Shown: in pieces, positions 8,841 to 15,881 of the stretch
How positions within the stretch are numbered: the first letter of the stretch is position 1
Layout: the number at the start of each line of letters is the position of its first letter
IMG/VR virus record: IMGVR_UViG_3300001533_000229
Span: 1 to 26,469 of that record
Origin: a virus
DNA length: 26,469 nucleotides
Direction: 5' to 3' (one strand)
The notes under the pieces: model-generated
Told to the model about the DNA's origin: nothing
The model's input: the letters and a program-made list of their open reading frames with translations, nothing else
Databases searched by the model: none
Program-made: the position numbers and the translations under genes

Positions 8841-10153
8841 TCAATGACCTTATCATAGCTATTCTCGGCAGCAATGGCAAGTTCTTTTATTTTAAGGGCG
8901 TTTCTATGTGCTGTTATATTTTTATCCATTACACCAATATGTGTGCGTGTTTCTTTTATCACAGTTTTTACTTGGTTATTATATGCATTAAGAATCACAG
9001 AGGCTTCTTTATCTATGATTGTTTTATTCTTCTGAGCTATACTTTCTAATTTTATGGTACTAGCGTTCTGCTTAGCCACTAGTGACTCGTTAGCCTTTAA
9101 TGCTAATTTTTGCTTTGTCACTTGTATATCTTTTTCTTTTATAACAATACTACGTTCTTCTTCTAACTCTGCTAATTTTGCAACATCTGTAGTGTTTTTT
9201 ATCTGTTTTGTGAGTTGTCCTTGCTGTGTGCGTAATTGTGCTATTTTATGGGTAGTACCTTCCAATACTACTTGTTGCTCTTTTTGGGCTTGCGTGGTTT
9301 GTGTGTTTATAGCAATCTTAGCACTTTCTACTGCCGATAATCTATTGATGCCTTCAGTATAATTATTCACTGTTTGTAGTGTGTTAGCTGTTTCTTTTGT
9401 ATAAGCAGTTAATATAGCTGTGGCTTCTTTTTTGACAGCGACTTCATTCTTCTGAGAAGCTGTTGATAATTTAACCATAGCTACATCTTTTTGTATAGCT
9501 ATTTGTGACTGTTCTCTTAATAAGAGCTGTTGTTGCAATGCAGCAGCTTCAGCTTTATTCTGTACCTCAAGTTGCTCTTTCACAAGTATTTCTGCATGTT
9601 CTTCATCCATAGTGTTTGATATACTTTTTTCAAGTTTTGTATACTCTGCTATTAATTCGTCTTCTGCATCTGATGTTTTTTTGATAGCCTCAGAATACCA
9701 ATCATACGTAGCAATTGCTTTATTTACTGCGTCTATTTTAGCACGTTCAATAACAGCAACACGTTCACTACCAGCAGAGTAACTGGCGATAGCTTGAGTA
9801 TTAGCTGTTAATTGATTTTTATATGTTGTGAGATTTTGTACAGCGTCTTTTAATACAGTAGATTGGCTCTGTAGTTTGATAGACCCGATATCTACTTCTT
9901 TCTGCAGTTTATTAGATGCAAGACTAACACCATTAAGCGTTTTTTGCATACGCTCCATGGTGTCAGTTGTGCCTTTAGCAGAAGTGGAAAGTTTATGCAT
10001 AGGGGTTTGTGCATCGTGAATCCTTTGTTGCAGTTTATCTATACTGGCATCTACGTCATAGGCAGCCACCTTTAACTCTTTTAGATAATCTAGCGTCTTG
10101 CCTTTATCTTCTTTAAGTATTACAAATTTTAGTGTACTGGTTTCTGTTGCCAT
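8837..10153 (-). CDS. Tape measure N-terminal / coiled-coil tail protein
   Basis: 438 residues, almost entirely helical and rich in Lys, Glu, Gln and Ala. The N-terminus (TLKFVILKEDKGKTLDYLKE) resembles the start of tape measure proteins. Two copies of a module are visible: residues 122-147 (IASYSAGSERVAVIERAKID) and 262-287 (VNNYTEGINRLSAVESAKIA); a third lies in the next frame. ATG 10153 has a GGGGGAG site only two bases upstream and follows the gpT-like stop by eight bases. Neither catalytic motifs nor membrane spans are visible. It may be a separate chaperone-like or tape-associated protein translated in coupling with the central part, or the true N-terminus of a roughly 1960-residue tape measure broken by a frameshift. 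Confidence 0.7.
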   Translation of the reverse strand: MATETSTLKFVILKEDKGKTLDYLKELKVAAYDVDASIDKLQQRIHDAQTPMHKLSTSAKGTTDTMERMQKTLNGVSLASNKLQKEVDIGSIKLQSQSTVLKDAVQNLTTYKNQLTANTQAIASYSAGSERVAVIERAKIDAVNKAIATYDWYSEAIKKTSDAEDELIAEYTKLEKSISNTMDEEHAEILVKEQLEVQNKAEAAALQQQLLLREQSQIAIQKDVAMVKLSTASQKNEVAVKKEATAILTAYTKETANTLQTVNNYTEGINRLSAVESAKIAINTQTTQAQKEQQVVLEGTTHKIAQLRTQQGQLTKQIKNTTDVAKLAELEEERSIVIKEKDIQVTKQKLALKANESLVAKQNASTIKLESIAQKNKTIIDKEASVILNAYNNQVKTVIKETRTHIGVMDKNITAHRNALKIKELAIAAENSYDKVIE

Positions 10154-10161
10154 AACTCCCC

Positions 10162-10467
10162 CTAGCTGGGTTTATCTTTTTTAGAATTTTTATGAAATGA
10201 TAACCTATGTTCGATAAAAGCATCAATTCGTAATAACTCATCCACCTCAAACCGTTCTATAACTTCTCCTGTTAATTGTTTATAGGCTAAAATTTCGTTA
10301 AATGAAAAAGAATCACTTCTACGAATTCTCCAATAAATACGCCAAATATCAGCATAACATTCAGGAGGGTTCAGCTTATCTAATAACCTATCCCTCCTGC
10401 CTGTTGTTTGTTCTATATGTAAAAGATGGTCCAATAAAATTGAGCCATCTTTCCTAGGATATGTCAA
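10162..10467 (-). CDS. Tail assembly chaperone, gpT-like part (made as G-T fusion)
   Basis: The listed start is a TTG, but the frame is open upstream to the slippery site at 10515-10521 and no ribosome site precedes the TTG, so this is best read as the 3' half of a G-T fusion. The fusion would be 128 residues of the G-like frame plus 117 residues from here, about 245 in all. Sequence features: ADIWRIYWRIRRSDSFSFNEI, then a helix pair with LAYKQLTGEVIERFEVDELL and a final LRIDAFIEHRL, the pattern of a chaperone-type C-terminal segment in which a residue contact helix follows a conserved LTG. Known: lambda G/GT proteins hold the tape measure during tube assembly and are lost from the virion. 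It lies directly before the tape measure, as expected. Confidence 0.8.
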   Translation of the reverse strand: MTYPRKDGSILLDHLLHIEQTTGRRDRLLDKLNPPECYADIWRIYWRIRRSDSFSFNEILAYKQLTGEVIERFEVDELLRIDAFIEHRLSFHKNSKKDKPS

Positions 10468-10484
10468 GTCTATCCTAGTTTCCG

Positions 10485-10521
10485 CAGTCTCACGAAGAGA
10501 CTGTCTTATTTCGATAAAAAA
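10485..10521 (-). promoter_or_regulatory. Programmed -1 ribosomal frameshift signal
   Basis: On the minus strand the heptamer T TTT TTA (10515-10521) is in the exact X XXY YYZ register of the G-like frame, two codons before its stop. Eleven bases downstream is a perfect 7-bp hairpin, CAGTCTC-TTCGT-GAGACTG (10485-10503). A -1 slip joins G to the open T frame. U UUU UUA is a classical slippery sequence, and G/GT frameshifting is conserved in long-tailed phages. Confidence 0.88.
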
Positions 10522-10898
10522 TTAGTACGGTCCGTAATGAAATCACTAAGCTGTCCTTCAAACTGGGGACAGAAACTCAGCATCTCTATGAGAGCCTCCC
10601 TATCACCATTCTTGATAAGATTACCCTGAAAAGCAATACCAGTTTCTGGGGAATCATCCCAAGACTTCACACATTCAGCCAAGAACCGTCTCATAGCCAT
10701 TTTCTTTTTTGCATCAGTTACATGCTTGTTGTCTGTAACAGCGCTAAACTCTTTACGAGCTTTGTTAATCTCATCACTGTCCATGCCATACACTACAAAT
10801 TTTGTAGGAATATATTCACCTGAAGCAATGTCCTCAAACTGAAATTCTACACCTTCGTTCGCAAGTTCTTTTACGTTATACTTTCCAAATTCAATCAT
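10506..10898 (-). CDS. Tail assembly chaperone, gpG-like
   Basis: 130 residues, acidic-basic mixed and mainly helical, starting at ATG 10898 with AGGAGAG about five bases upstream. It follows the tail tube gene and precedes the tape measure, the place of lambda gpG. The 3' end carries a slippery heptamer in frame, which is the strongest evidence for identity. A hairpin sits just upstream between it and the tube gene, so its mRNA level is probably lowered relative to the tube protein. Known role: coats the tape measure protein and recruits tube subunits; not part of the mature tail. Confidence 0.82.
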   Translation of the reverse strand: MIEFGKYNVKELANEGVEFQFEDIASGEYIPTKFVVYGMDSDEINKARKEFSAVTDNKHVTDAKKKMAMRRFLAECVKSWDDSPETGIAFQGNLIKNGDREALIEMLSFCPQFEGQLSDFITDRTNFLSK

Positions 10899-10921
10899 AT
10901 GTCTCTCCTAATCGATAAATA

Positions 10922-10942
10922 AGCCCCTCATACCGAGGGGCT
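10922..10942 (-). terminator. Hairpin after tail tube gene
   Basis: A perfect 8-bp stem, AGCCCCTC / GAGGGGCT, with a 5-base loop. On the minus strand it is followed by TTATTTAT, a weak U tract. It stands 9 bases beyond the tail tube stop and before the chaperone ribosome site. Probably a partial terminator or a 3' stabiliser letting the tube protein be made in excess. Confidence 0.72.
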
Positions 10943-10950
10943 ATAAAAAT

Positions 10951-12117
10951 TTATGCCACCTTTGGCTGTTTCCTGATAATAATGTTAGTTTTCTCAGTAG
11001 CATCATCCAATGCTTGAAAACTCATCGTATTCACAATTGCATCATCGCTCGCTACCGGAGTGTCTGCTGTAGTATACTTGATTCTTGGTAATGTTACAAC
11101 ATAGGCGTTGCCTTCATCATCTTTAAGCTGGAACTCAACAGAAGATTCTGTCTCTTCCACAAACTTAGCATAAACAAGACTATCCTTAAAATACAAAGTA
11201 ACAGACCCAGTTACATTAGACTTTCCACTTGTCATCTGAGAACAAGTAGTCTGCATAAGAACAAAGTTTCTGTTATAACCGTTATCCAGTGAGAATGAGA
11301 AGCTAGAAGCTTCTGCTAAAACAACACCACCCTCATTAATATACCCAGTAAATCCATCATATGGTTTACTCGTAGACACGTTTGAAGGTGTTTCTGTATG
11401 GAAAGCTGAACTATCATTGTCTGCATCTTTGAACAGCATCCCAAAAGACCCTGTAATCATTTTAGAACTCAAGTCCAAGCTCATAGTGTTCACTATACCA
11501 CCGGTATAAAGCTGATATTCACTAATATCGGTAAAAGCTTTCTCTACAACAAATGAATGTACTTTACTACCTTTCTTAATAACAGTAGCAGTAGTAGTAA
11601 CTGTTGCAGTTTCAGCCACTGTCACATCTTCAAGTCCAGTAACGCCAGTTTCTAGTGTCATATCGGTTGCAGTAACACTAGCAATAACACCAACAGCATC
11701 TGCTGTAAAACTTGTCATTGCAATAGTGACAGGGTCCCCAACTTTAATACCATCAGTAATCCAGCTACCGTCTGTACGTGAAATCACACGAGTAGAAGCA
11801 ACTACTGTAACGTCAGGCGCTACAGTACCATAAGCGTTGACCCACGCTGCTGCACCAAGAGCTGCCATAAGAAAGTCATCAAATGCTTCATAACTAAATT
11901 CAAACGAAATATCCCCTGCTGGTTGTTTATTACCCAGCCTCATGTCATGAATACCCCTGTCTCCTCTTCGCTCCTCGGAAACAAAACTATCTCTTGCTAA
12001 ACTAATAGAATCTTCTATATTTCTAACTTCTTTCATTTCGTCAAGGTTGTCCCCATCACCGAAATCAGTTTCTATAGCGTAATATAAATCTCTTTGTGCG
12101 CCAGAACTAAATGCCAT
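10951..12117 (-). CDS. Major tail tube protein
   Basis: 388 residues, Thr/Val/Ser-rich and beta-strand-rich, resembling the Phage_tube_2 type of tail tube proteins. Key stretches are FSYEAFDDFLMAALGA near residues 74-89, an internal beta domain rich in TVTTTATV (about 95-190, probably an inserted Ig-like or surface domain), and a C-terminal NGYNRNFVLMQTT ... SVTLYFKD block typical of tube folds. Starts at ATG 12117 behind AGGA. Known: hexameric rings of this protein form the tube. Length is well over the roughly 200 residues of simple tube proteins, in line with an extra surface domain. Followed by a strong hairpin, consistent with high-copy expression. Confidence 0.85.
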   Translation of the reverse strand: MAFSSGAQRDLYYAIETDFGDGDNLDEMKEVRNIEDSISLARDSFVSEERRGDRGIHDMRLGNKQPAGDISFEFSYEAFDDFLMAALGAAAWVNAYGTVAPDVTVVASTRVISRTDGSWITDGIKVGDPVTIAMTSFTADAVGVIASVTATDMTLETGVTGLEDVTVAETATVTTTATVIKKGSKVHSFVVEKAFTDISEYQLYTGGIVNTMSLDLSSKMITGSFGMLFKDADNDSSAFHTETPSNVSTSKPYDGFTGYINEGGVVLAEASSFSFSLDNGYNRNFVLMQTTCSQMTSGKSNVTGSVTLYFKDSLVYAKFVEETESSVEFQLKDDEGNAYVVTLPRIKYTTADTPVASDDAIVNTMSFQALDDATEKTNIIIRKQPKVA

Positions 12118-12134
12118 AATATATCCTCCAAAAT

Positions 12135-12566
12135 TTATTCATTATCAACGTATGCGTAATAGTCTACGTTAAACGGTAACATATACCAATCATCATCATG
12201 GTCTGCTGTACCTTCGTAAGCTATCTTACATTTTACTGATATTTCATCATTATACAAGGTAGCACCTCTAAAATATATAGATTTCAATTCACTTGTAATA
12301 GTATTCAAAATAGAAAGTCCATTACCTACAGGTACAAATATATTTATCTGAAATATCCCATCATATACTTGCTTTCCATATGTGCCTAGCCCTGCCTGTC
12401 TTGTGCCGGAACCTACAATATATGTAGCAATAAAAGGTTCATTATCATTATTTGTGTATATAGTATTCATATATACAACATGATCAGATGCAATAGATGT
12501 AAGAGAAGCTAAAGGTGTTTGCAACACTGTCTTTATGTCATATTCTGCTGTAGTAATACCACTCAT
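12135..12566 (-). CDS. Tail terminator protein (DUF4128-like)
   Basis: 143 residues. The central segment GSGTRQAGLGTYGKQVYDGIFQINIFVPVGNG is the conserved core of the DUF4128/gpU-like tail terminators (substrate strand pair with QAxLGxxG and YxGxFQIxIxxPxG). Starts at ATG 12566 a few bases after the neck protein stop, with AGGAGAT upstream. Known: forms the ring that caps the tube at its head-proximal end and joins it to the neck. Position directly before the tube gene fits. Confidence 0.82.
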   Translation of the reverse strand: MSGITTAEYDIKTVLQTPLASLTSIASDHVVYMNTIYTNNDNEPFIATYIVGSGTRQAGLGTYGKQVYDGIFQINIFVPVGNGLSILNTITSELKSIYFRGATLYNDEISVKCKIAYEGTADHDDDWYMLPFNVDYYAYVDNE

Positions 12567-12576
12567 CCACTATCTC

Positions 12577-13146
12577 CTATTTGTTATATATAGCTGCAAG
12601 TTTAGGATATTCAGTTCTAGCAGCCCTACGTGCAGCATCCTTAACCATACCTCTAGCTGCATGTAATTGTCTTAGTTTATAAGACACACCCCCTCGTGTT
12701 AGCCTAAACGGTGTGTGATTTCCCCAATAATAAGGCATTATGAAAGAGTCGCCTTTTTTATAGAGATGTCCCCTATAGGTTCCATTCTCTAATTGTAAGA
12801 TATATGGAGTCCTATTTATCAATGTATAATGTTGCATAATAGGTTCATCACGTATCCAATCATAAAATATATTACCAAACTGTTGCCCAAGCATATGTGA
12901 TGTTGTATTAGACCATCTAGTAGAAGCATTCGCAGGATTATTCTCTGGATTATTAAAATCTATCAATGTTATTTCAGAACCGCCACCTACTGACACTTTC
13001 CAATCGCTGATAGCAGCTCCACTCTTCATAGGAGTTTTACTTACAGCAAGCTCGTACGCTGTAGTTGAAGTAATATTAAATGTTTCTCTGGCTTTATCTA
13101 GTAATGTATCTATTGCATTTACTGTTTGTATGCCAAAATCTCCCAT
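12577..13146 (-). CDS. Neck protein, HK97 gp10-like
   Basis: 189 residues. The diagnostic region is TLINRTPYILQLENGTY (about 107-123), matching the N-xx-PY-xx-xLE-xG core of the HK97 gp10 family, followed by a C-terminal RQLHAARGMVKDAARRA helix where family members have QAPxGMV. ATG 13146 overlaps the stop of the head closure gene by one base. Known: this family sits at the head-tail junction and is needed to complete tail attachment. The stretch of about 40 residues between the N-terminal helix and the core is longer than in compact members. Confidence 0.8.
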   Translation of the reverse strand: MGDFGIQTVNAIDTLLDKARETFNITSTTAYELAVSKTPMKSGAAISDWKVSVGGGSEITLIDFNNPENNPANASTRWSNTTSHMLGQQFGNIFYDWIRDEPIMQHYTLINRTPYILQLENGTYRGHLYKKGDSFIMPYYWGNHTPFRLTRGGVSYKLRQLHAARGMVKDAARRAARTEYPKLAAIYNK

Positions 13147-13538
13147 TATTTCCTCACTGTTATCCGGTACAGTATAGATACAGTACTAGGCTTTATTTCA
13201 GAAACACCTACTACGTGGTATTCTTCACCATCTATAGTGACTTTCTCTCCCATGGAAGGTTTCGGAATAGCACTTGTAATTACAATTTTATCATTTTCTC
13301 GTACATAACCTTGTGCTCTGAAATAATCATTTATCGCTGTTTCTAAGCATGTACCTGTATATGTGGTAGGTGCAGGGGCTGGCACCTCTACACCATCTTT
13401 CATCCAAAACTTATCATTTGTGGCAGGATTATACACCTGAGGATATCCAGTCAAATCAGTTTTAGTATATGAGATTATAGAGTCAGAAAATCTATCTAAC
13501 AATGATTCTGCTCTTGCTTTTAACGCATTATAATCCAT
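13146..13538 (-). CDS. Head closure / head-tail joining protein
   Basis: 130 residues. An N-terminal helix is followed by a beta-barrel-like sequence in which KPSMGEKVTIDGEEYHVVGV precedes KPSTVSILYRITVRK; the order 'G-E-x-(V/I)-x-I-D-G-x-x-Y-x-V-x-x-V' then 'P-S' is that of small head closure (Hc1-like) proteins. It lies between the connector adaptor and gp10-like genes. Known: stops DNA leaking after packaging and provides the platform for the tail. Confidence rests on pattern and synteny. Confidence 0.68.
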   Translation of the reverse strand: MDYNALKARAESLLDRFSDSIISYTKTDLTGYPQVYNPATNDKFWMKDGVEVPAPAPTTYTGTCLETAINDYFRAQGYVRENDKIVITSAIPKPSMGEKVTIDGEEYHVVGVSEIKPSTVSILYRITVRK

Positions 13539-13541
13539 AGA

Positions 13542-14060
13542 TTACCCCTGTGTAAGCCGTATATTTACATTACTGTTACGGTTGTTTTTTATAAACCCAG
13601 AACTCTTTAACAAATTATCAAGCTCAGTGAATCTCTTATAAGAGCTACTATCACTAGCATATGTAATATCAATAGTATCTATCTTTTCTCGTATAGTGCG
13701 TCTATCCATATCAGGAGACAACTCTACACCACTTAGCATTTTACTAGCAGCTATGCAAGTAGCTTGCTGTATAACAGTAGAAATACCGGTAATTTCATTG
13801 CCTAGCGTGTCATATAAAGAAGCCCTTGGGAACTCTAATGCTTGTGTAGCTAAAGAACGTTCGCCATGGAATACATATGTTCTATCAAGATACACAGAAG
13901 CTCTATTTAATAAACGTTTCAGTGTCTCATCATTGGCATTACTCCAAAGAGTATACTCTGTATCACTGAAAAATGAATCAGCATATATTTCAGCATACTC
14001 CAGTGCAACATATGAAGTAGCATCGCTCTTTCCAGTACCATCTTCAACCACAAATATCAT
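13542..14060 (-). CDS. Head-tail connector adaptor (DnaT-like family)
   Basis: 172 residues. MIFVVEDGTGKSDATSYVAL followed by AEIYADSFF is the signature opening of the family labelled 'DnaT-like ssDNA-binding' in databases, and YLDRTYVFHGERSLATQALEFPR (about 57-79) is its second conserved block. In phage genomes the gene sits between capsid and neck genes, and structures of relatives place it as the adaptor ring on the portal; the DNA-binding label is historical. Start ATG 14060 follows the previous gene by three bases with AGGTAA upstream. Confidence 0.78.
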   Translation of the reverse strand: MIFVVEDGTGKSDATSYVALEYAEIYADSFFSDTEYTLWSNANDETLKRLLNRASVYLDRTYVFHGERSLATQALEFPRASLYDTLGNEITGISTVIQQATCIAASKMLSGVELSPDMDRRTIREKIDTIDITYASDSSSYKRFTELDNLLKSSGFIKNNRNSNVNIRLTQG

Positions 14061-14063
14061 AAT

Positions 14064-14369
14064 TTACCTCTTTGCATATTCTTGTGCAGAGCCAGTAGTA
14101 TCACTTATGTAATGAATATCATATTCTACTAACAATACGTCCCCAGTATAAGCATCAGCACCAGCGAATTCACCAGAAGCATTTGTAATGTCTCTATACA
14201 ATTTCACCTGCATAATAGAACTCAACGTATCATCTGCTTTAGCAAAATCAACAAATTCGCATAACTGTGAAATACTACCTGATGTATAGGGAATAACACA
14301 TCCATTAACTGGGATTAATGACCATGTAGAGGGCACAGCATCACCCATATTAAACCATCTATATGCCAT
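14064..14369 (-). CDS. Hypothetical small virion-region protein
   Basis: 101 residues, family not recognised with certainty. Seen: a beta-rich N-terminal half (NGCVIPYTSGSISQLCEFVDF) and a C-terminal half with MQVKLYRDI, then AYTGDVLLVEYDIHYISDT and GSAQEYAKR. The pattern 'VKLYRD ... YTGDxLLxEFDIHY ... DTxGSxxE' is one I associate with uncharacterised structural proteins from other phages. Its ATG lies 11 bases inside the preceding 56-codon gene with no clear ribosome site, so it probably depends on coupling. The location in the head block suggests a capsid-associated role. Confidence 0.6.
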   Translation of the reverse strand: MAYRWFNMGDAVPSTWSLIPVNGCVIPYTSGSISQLCEFVDFAKADDTLSSIMQVKLYRDITNASGEFAGADAYTGDVLLVEYDIHYISDTTGSAQEYAKR

Positions 14370-14529
14370 TATTATAGTTCACGGCGACTTCATCATAGTT
14401 ATAATCTATTCTACCTGCTGCAGTATCTAACCGCCTACCGATAAGTGAGAAGCGTAAATCTTCCCATGTATCTTGTATCTCAACAGAAGTAAGTCTATCT
14501 ATTTGTAAATCGCCGTTTATATATTCCAT
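14359..14529 (-). CDS. Small hypothetical protein (56 aa)
   Basis: A short gene filling what would otherwise be a 160-base gap: MEYINGDLQIDRLTSVEIQD then TWEDLRFSLIGRRLD, ending NYNNGI. Support: its ATG overlaps the stop of the upstream gene by one base (TGATG), its end overlaps the next gene by 11 bases, and the composition is protein-like with a probable amphipathic helix. Such tight chaining is the rule in this operon. No function recognised. Confidence 0.68.
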   Translation of the reverse strand: MEYINGDLQIDRLTSVEIQDTWEDLRFSLIGRRLDTAAGRIDYNYDEVAVNYNNGI

Positions 14530-14837
14530 CACACACCTGCTAGCAATAGTACAGTATACGTTCCGTCTGTGTAACTAGACAGATTAGCACGCACATATTT
14601 TACCTTTTCTTTAGATATGGTATATATCTGTGTACCATCTGCAGTAAGGGTGTAGGTTTCATATAAAGCCCAATTATCACCATCCAAAGAAGCTTCTATA
14701 GAAAGTGTAGCACCATCAGTGATGCTATCTGCTGTTATCTGAAATGTATATATATTATACTGCAATACATGTACTGCAGTACTGGCACCAGACGCCTCTA
14801 CAGCATCAAGCAACGTATATTCACGAACATCTCTCAT
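14529..14837 (-). CDS. Beta-rich small structural protein
   Basis: 102 residues, almost wholly beta: alternating strands with TADSITDGATLSIEASLDGD, then NWALYETYTLTADGT, KVKYVRANLSS and a terminal TDGTYTVLLLAGV. The layout is that of a small jellyroll or carbohydrate-binding-like sandwich (the 'SLDGxxW ... YVRANLSS' arrangement). Placed directly after the decoration protein block, so a capsid surface or head fibre role is a reasonable inference. Two bases separate it from the upstream stop. Confidence 0.65.
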   Translation of the reverse strand: MRDVREYTLLDAVEASGASTAVHVLQYNIYTFQITADSITDGATLSIEASLDGDNWALYETYTLTADGTQIYTISKEKVKYVRANLSSYTDGTYTVLLLAGV

Positions 14838-14839
14838 AG

Positions 14840-15361
14840 TTAATATCCTTTACTAAGGAGAAAGTCTGCCATCAATTTAATAGCAAAATCCTTAGTCACT
14901 TTTTTATACTCATTCCCTTGAAGACCGTCTACTGCTCTTAGCAGTGCCTTTAGCTTGAATACTCCAAGGTCTTCGTAATGTACAGGAATCTCAACTCCAT
15001 CAATAGTGTAACACTCTATCTCATCTGTAACAGGCTCTTTATCTTCAACAACAACTTCTGGTGTAGCCTGTACTGGCGCTTTAACATCTGCTTTAACATC
15101 TGCCTTATATGAAGCAAGTTCTCTACGTAACTGCATCACTATATCATGCTCAATATCATAACGTTCTTTCCAATCAACATTCACACTATTACATTCATAC
15201 ACACTGACCATTTCTGTGCTATTTGCTTCAGCATAACCAAGCTCTTTCAATCTAGTTATAATATAACTATCAGTCGTGTCAAGTAGCCCATTCATACCAA
15301 ATCTACATAATGCTTTCTTTTTTATAGCATCCCATACAATTCCTTTTCCTATAAATGTCAT
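14840..15361 (-). CDS. Hypothetical two-domain head-region protein
   Basis: 173 residues. N-terminal part (FIGKGIVWDAIKKKALCRFG, then LDTTDSYIITRLKELGY) matches a motif frequent in small phage proteins: a short strand 'WDxxKxKxLCRF-xxG-xxxTxD' and a helix ending 'LKELGY'. A low-complexity Asp/Lys/Ala/Val/Glu linker (about 88-112) leads to a C-terminal helical domain (VFKLKALLRAVDGLQGNEYK). AAGGAG lies seven bases before ATG 15361. It follows the hairpin after the decoration gene. The same N-terminal motif occurs in proteins encoded next to capsid genes elsewhere; role unknown. Confidence 0.62.
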   Translation of the reverse strand: MTFIGKGIVWDAIKKKALCRFGMNGLLDTTDSYIITRLKELGYAEANSTEMVSVYECNSVNVDWKERYDIEHDIVMQLRRELASYKADVKADVKAPVQATPEVVVEDKEPVTDEIECYTIDGVEIPVHYEDLGVFKLKALLRAVDGLQGNEYKKVTKDFAIKLMADFLLSKGY

Positions 15362-15382
15362 CCTAATCTCCTTATAAAAATA

Positions 15383-15413
15383 TAGGTGTCCCTAGCACTG
15401 CTAAGAACACCTA
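15383..15413 (-). terminator. Hairpin after decoration protein gene
   Basis: Minus strand: TAGGTGT, 3-base internal loop, TAGC, AGT loop, GCTA, 3-base internal loop, ACACCTA, then TATTTTTAT. An 11-bp interrupted stem plus U-rich tail fits an intrinsic (probably partial) terminator between a high-copy head gene and lower-copy genes. Confidence 0.72.
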
Positions 15414-15426
15414 CACTATATCAATC

Positions 15427-15822
15427 TTACAGTAAATTTACAATAGCGTCAGCATCTGCAACAGCGCCTACAAGAACGTATCCTACAAGCATATCAGCAG
15501 TATCAGCAGTATTGTCCCATAAGGCAATCTTACCATCAGCAGCTGCTTTCACACGTTCGCCAGCTACGACATCTTCTGAAGCAGTCAATGTAACAACACC
15601 CTGCTCTACATAAAAATAATCATCAGCAACTCTAGCAACATCCTGATTAGCACCCAACACCTGCATACTATCTGCCCCTGCAGCTTCAACAGCACCCGTA
15701 CTTGCATTTGCAGCTACAAGTCTATTTGCAGCAATAGCATCATCAGCCTGTAACCGTACAGTGAATTTATTAAATAATGCAGTTCTCAATGCAGTATTCT
15801 TAATAGAATAACTCTTTAACAT
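15427..15822 (-). CDS. Capsid decoration / stabilisation protein (DUF2190-like)
   Basis: 131 residues, Ala/Val/Asp-rich and beta-rich. A segment with AANRLVAANASTGAVEAAGA followed by MQVLGANQDVA, then VVTLTASEDVVAGERVKAAADGKI and LVGYVLVGAVADADAIVNLL is the 'G-D-x-V-A-G-x-x-V-K ... G-x-A-x-x-A' barrel pattern of DUF2190-type capsid decoration proteins. It lies directly after the major capsid gene, as decoration genes do, and is flanked by hairpins on both sides. Known: trimers stabilise the expanded capsid. Confidence 0.78.
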   Translation of the reverse strand: MLKSYSIKNTALRTALFNKFTVRLQADDAIAANRLVAANASTGAVEAAGADSMQVLGANQDVARVADDYFYVEQGVVTLTASEDVVAGERVKAAADGKIALWDNTADTADMLVGYVLVGAVADADAIVNLL

Positions 15823-15842
15823 ATCTCTCTCCTATAAATGTA

Positions 15843-15861
15843 GTGGGGGATATACCCCCAC
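15843..15861 (-). terminator. Hairpin after major capsid gene
   Basis: A perfect 7-bp GC-rich stem GTGGGGG / CCCCCAC with loop ATATA, in the 59-base gap after the capsid stop. No strong U tract follows on the minus strand (TACATTTAT), so it may act as an RNA 3' stabiliser or weak terminator rather than a full stop. Confidence 0.65.
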
Positions 15862-15881
15862 ATTAGTTCCATTTATTATAA

